A stretch of 7,473 nucleotides of DNA from DASQTB01 sp035642095 (lineage in GTDB: Bacteria; Actinomycetota; UBA4738; CALAEC01). The notes under the pieces were generated by a model. The model searched no databases. It was not told where the DNA came from and was given only the letters and a program-made list of their open reading frames with translations. Of this stretch, positions 5,511 to 7,473 are shown piece after piece (within the stretch, counting starts at the first letter, position 1; each line of letters starts with the position of its first letter). The stretch lies in assembly GCA_035642095.1 (NCBI GenBank), contig DASQTB010000099.1:1-7473 (forward strand), given 5' to 3'. The position numbers were made by a program, and so were the translations under genes.

Positions 5511-6356
5511 GTGACTTCGCACGAGAATCGGGTGGACGAGCTGTTCCGGCTCCCCCCGGAGGAGTTCACCGACGCTCGCGACCGCCTGGCCCGCGACCTG
5601 TCCGACTCCGGCGACCGCGACGCGGCGAAGGAGGTCAAGGCCCTTCGCCGGCCGACGGCGGCGGCGTGGGCCGTGAACGCGGCCGTTCGCCGGAAGCCCG
5701 AGCTGGCGACGGCCCTCCTCGAGGCGGCCGACCGCCTTCGAGCGGCCCAGCGTCGAGCGGCCTCGGGCCTGTCGGCCGAGGACTACCGCCAGGCCATGGC
5801 GGAGCGACGTCGGGTGGTTCGGCTCCTGACCGAGGAGGCGGACGCCGCGCTGACCGAGGCGGGACGCGGGTCCGACACCCACGTCGCCGCCGCCGCCCGG
5901 ACGTTCGAAGCCGCGGCGTCCGGCGGAGCGGCCGGTGAGGCGGTGCGGAGGGGGCGGGTGTCGAAGGAGCTCCTGCCGCCGTCCGGGTTCGACGCCATCG
6001 ACGCGTTCTCCGTGATCCCCGGCGAAGCGGAGGCCGAACCCGCGCCGAAACCGAAGGACCACAAGGCCGCCGCGGCCCGGCGCGACCTCGCCGCGGCAGA
6101 GCGGGACGTCGATAAGCAGACCAGGCGGGCGGCCACCGCTCGCGAGGAGGCCCGGGCCGCGGAGAGGGATGCGTCGGGCGCCGAGGATGCGCTTCAGGCG
6201 ATGGAACGTGACGTGGACCGAGCCCGGCGCCGGTTCGAGGAATCCCGCCAGGCCGCGGATCGGACCCGGCGACGAGCGGAACAGGCCGAGCGGGCGCTCG
6301 AGGAGGCTGAGGCGAAGGCCGCCGAGCTCCGGGAGGGTGCTACAGGCGCTCGATGA
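5511..6356 (+). CDS. Conserved actinobacterial coiled-coil protein, unknown function
   Basis: This is a cytosolic 281-residue, Ala/Arg/Glu-rich protein with no cysteine and no membrane segment. The N-terminal part (about residues 8-60) carries LFRLPPEEFTDARDRLA and EVKALRRPTAAAWAVNA, an arrangement I recall from conserved hypothetical proteins in many actinomycetes; no function is known to me. A helical middle region follows to about 155, containing SAEDYRQAMAERRRVVRLL. A Pro-rich linker (EAEPAPKPKD, about 174-183) comes next, then a long charged coiled coil from about 186 to the end (RRRAEQAERALEEAEAKAAE). The GTG start is supported by the conserved early motif and the upstream TACCCT. Its 3' end overlaps the opposing thiolase gene by 17 bases. 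A structural or scaffold role is a guess from the coiled coil alone. Confidence 0.82.
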   Translation: MTSHENRVDELFRLPPEEFTDARDRLARDLSDSGDRDAAKEVKALRRPTAAAWAVNAAVRRKPELATALLEAADRLRAAQRRAASGLSAEDYRQAMAERRRVVRLLTEEADAALTEAGRGSDTHVAAAARTFEAAASGGAAGEAVRRGRVSKELLPPSGFDAIDAFSVIPGEAEAEPAPKPKDHKAAAARRDLAAAERDVDKQTRRAATAREEARAAERDASGAEDALQAMERDVDRARRRFEESRQAADRTRRRAEQAERALEEAEAKAAELREGATGAR

Positions 6357-7473
6357 CGGTGGCGTTCGACTCGCCGCCACCCTCACACATCGTCTGAAGG
6401 CCGTACCGAGCCTGACGCCGGTCGAGCTCGTTCAGGAGCGTGGCCATGAGCTTGGCTCCACTGGCCCCCAGCGGATGGCCGAGGGCGATGGCCCCCCCGT
6501 TCGGGTTGACGTTCGCCTCGAACCAGTCGTCCGGGATCTCCAGCTCCTTCTTCCACGCCAGGACGACGGAGGCGAACGCCTCATTGATCTCGACGGCCGA
6601 GATGTCGTCCAGGCGGAGGTCGGCCCGGTCGAGCACCTTCCGCGTCGCCGGGATCGGGCCGGTGAGCATGGTGATCGGGTCCACCCCGGCCAGGGCGAAG
6701 CTGTGGAACCGGGCTCGAGGCCGGAGACCGAGTTCCTCGGCCTTCTCTCGGCTGGCGATCACCAGGGCCGCGGCGCCGTCCGAGATCTGGCTGGAGTTCC
6801 CCGCCGTTACCACCCCGCCGTCCTTGAACGGCGTCGGCAGGGAGGCCATCTTCTCTCGATCGACCGGGAACCTGATGCCCTCGTCTCGCTCGAAGAGCTC
6901 CGGGCCGTTCTCGCCGTCGACCTTGACGGGGAGGATCTCGTTCTCGAACTTCCCGTCCTCGGTCGCCGCCGCGGCCCGCTCGTGGCTCCGGGCGCCGAAA
7001 TCGTCCAGCTCCCCCCGGGACAGATCCCACCGCTGGGCGATGATCTCCGCCGACGCGCCCTGCGGAACCAGGGCGCCCTCGTACCGGTCCATCAGCTTCT
7101 GGCTGAACGGGAACCCCGGGCCCTGCTGTGCGGTGATCCCCATCGGGACCCGGGTCATCGACTCGACGCCCGACGCGATGACCAGTTCGTAGGCGCCGGA
7201 GATCACACCCTGGGCGGCGAAGTGGGCCGACTGCTGGCTGGACCCGCACTGGCGATCGATGGTCACCGCGGGCACCTCCTCGGGGAGGCCGGCGGCCAGC
7301 CACGCGTTCCGGGCGATGTTGATGGCCTGCTCGCCGGTCTGAGAGACGCAGCCGGTGATGTGGTCGTCAACTTGCCTCGGATCGAGGCCGGTCCGTTCGA
7401 CGGCGGCCCTCAGCACCTCGGCCAGGAGGTCGACCGGGTGCCAGCCGGCCAGCTTCCCCTCTTTCTTGCCGAC
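6340..7473 (-). CDS. Thiolase (acetyl-CoA acyltransferase), 5' end cut off
   Basis: Thiolase-fold enzymes either cleave 3-ketoacyl-CoA at the end of each beta-oxidation round or condense two acetyl-CoA. The visible 377 residues are nearly the whole protein (usual length about 390). The frame stays open to the window edge and begins VGKKEGKLAGWHPVDLL, which normally follows about a dozen residues ending in RTP, so the true start lies just beyond 7473. The acyl-accepting Cys is at visible residue 76 (DRQCGSS), the catalytic His at 333 in NPNGGAIALGHPLGASG, and the second Cys at 363 in CEGGGESNATVIERL, so the catalytic set is intact. The C-terminal CEGGG form resembles actinobacterial FadA-type thiolases of fatty-acid or sterol breakdown; degradative use is more likely than biosynthetic but is not proven. 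Its TAG stop lies inside the convergent coiled-coil gene. Confidence 0.95.
   Translation of the reverse strand, partial: VGKKEGKLAGWHPVDLLAEVLRAAVERTGLDPRQVDDHITGCVSQTGEQAINIARNAWLAAGLPEEVPAVTIDRQCGSSQQSAHFAAQGVISGAYELVIASGVESMTRVPMGITAQQGPGFPFSQKLMDRYEGALVPQGASAEIIAQRWDLSRGELDDFGARSHERAAAATEDGKFENEILPVKVDGENGPELFERDEGIRFPVDREKMASLPTPFKDGGVVTAGNSSQISDGAAALVIASREKAEELGLRPRARFHSFALAGVDPITMLTGPIPATRKVLDRADLRLDDISAVEINEAFASVVLAWKKELEIPDDWFEANVNPNGGAIALGHPLGASGAKLMATLLNELDRRQARYGLQTMCEGGGESNATVIERL

Noticed and set aside
7414..7416. GTG at 7416 as the thiolase start
   Set aside because: The 19 codons upstream (VGKKEGKLAGWHPVDLL and on) are typical thiolase sequence, so the gene continues past the window edge.

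Overview
The window is a compact, high-GC stretch of bacterial chromosome, almost certainly from an actinomycetote. The strongest taxonomic evidence is a crgA gene (an actinobacterial septation protein) divergent from a DUF881 gene. The same pair occurs near the chromosomal origin in Mycobacterium tuberculosis as Rv0011c/Rv0012 (known from memory, not checked here). GC-rich codon use, GTG starts and several starts without a Shine-Dalgarno sequence but with a -10-like hexamer just upstream also fit. The precise lineage cannot be told. No mobile elements, RNA genes or CRISPR arrays were seen, and no gene-free stretch exceeds about 100 bp.

Left part (1-3805): a long-chain acyl-CoA ligase gene (fadD type, minus strand, its 3' end cut by the window edge) is divergent from a complete penicillin/acyl-homoserine-lactone acylase family gene of the Ntn-hydrolase fold (plus strand). 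The roughly 100 bp between them contains a plausible promoter for each gene and a perfect 6-3-6 inverted repeat that looks like an operator. An amidase that can free fatty acids beside a ligase that activates them to CoA thioesters suggests a small N-acyl-compound catabolic module; this link is inference.

Middle (3809-5208): a minus-strand pair, DUF881 plus a 48-residue single-pass membrane protein joined by a TGATG stop/start overlap, is divergent from crgA. Only 19 bp separate the two start codons. That gap holds one near-palindromic element, TATCATA, which reads as a good -10 box on both strands, so both transcripts could be leaderless and start from one bidirectional promoter. Downstream of crgA, a 47-bp AT-richer spacer holds three DnaA-box-like 9-mers and then an FmdB-type zinc-ribbon gene.

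Right part (5205-7473): a membrane-anchored small zinc-ribbon-like protein (minus) is convergent with fmdB and shares a CTAG stop with it. A 281-residue coiled-coil protein of unknown function (plus) follows. It overlaps by 17 bp the 3' end of a thiolase gene (minus), whose first dozen or so codons lie beyond the window. FadD and thiolase both belong to fatty-acid or lipid beta-oxidation, but they are separated by unrelated genes. Convergent gene ends have essentially no spacer and no intrinsic terminators.
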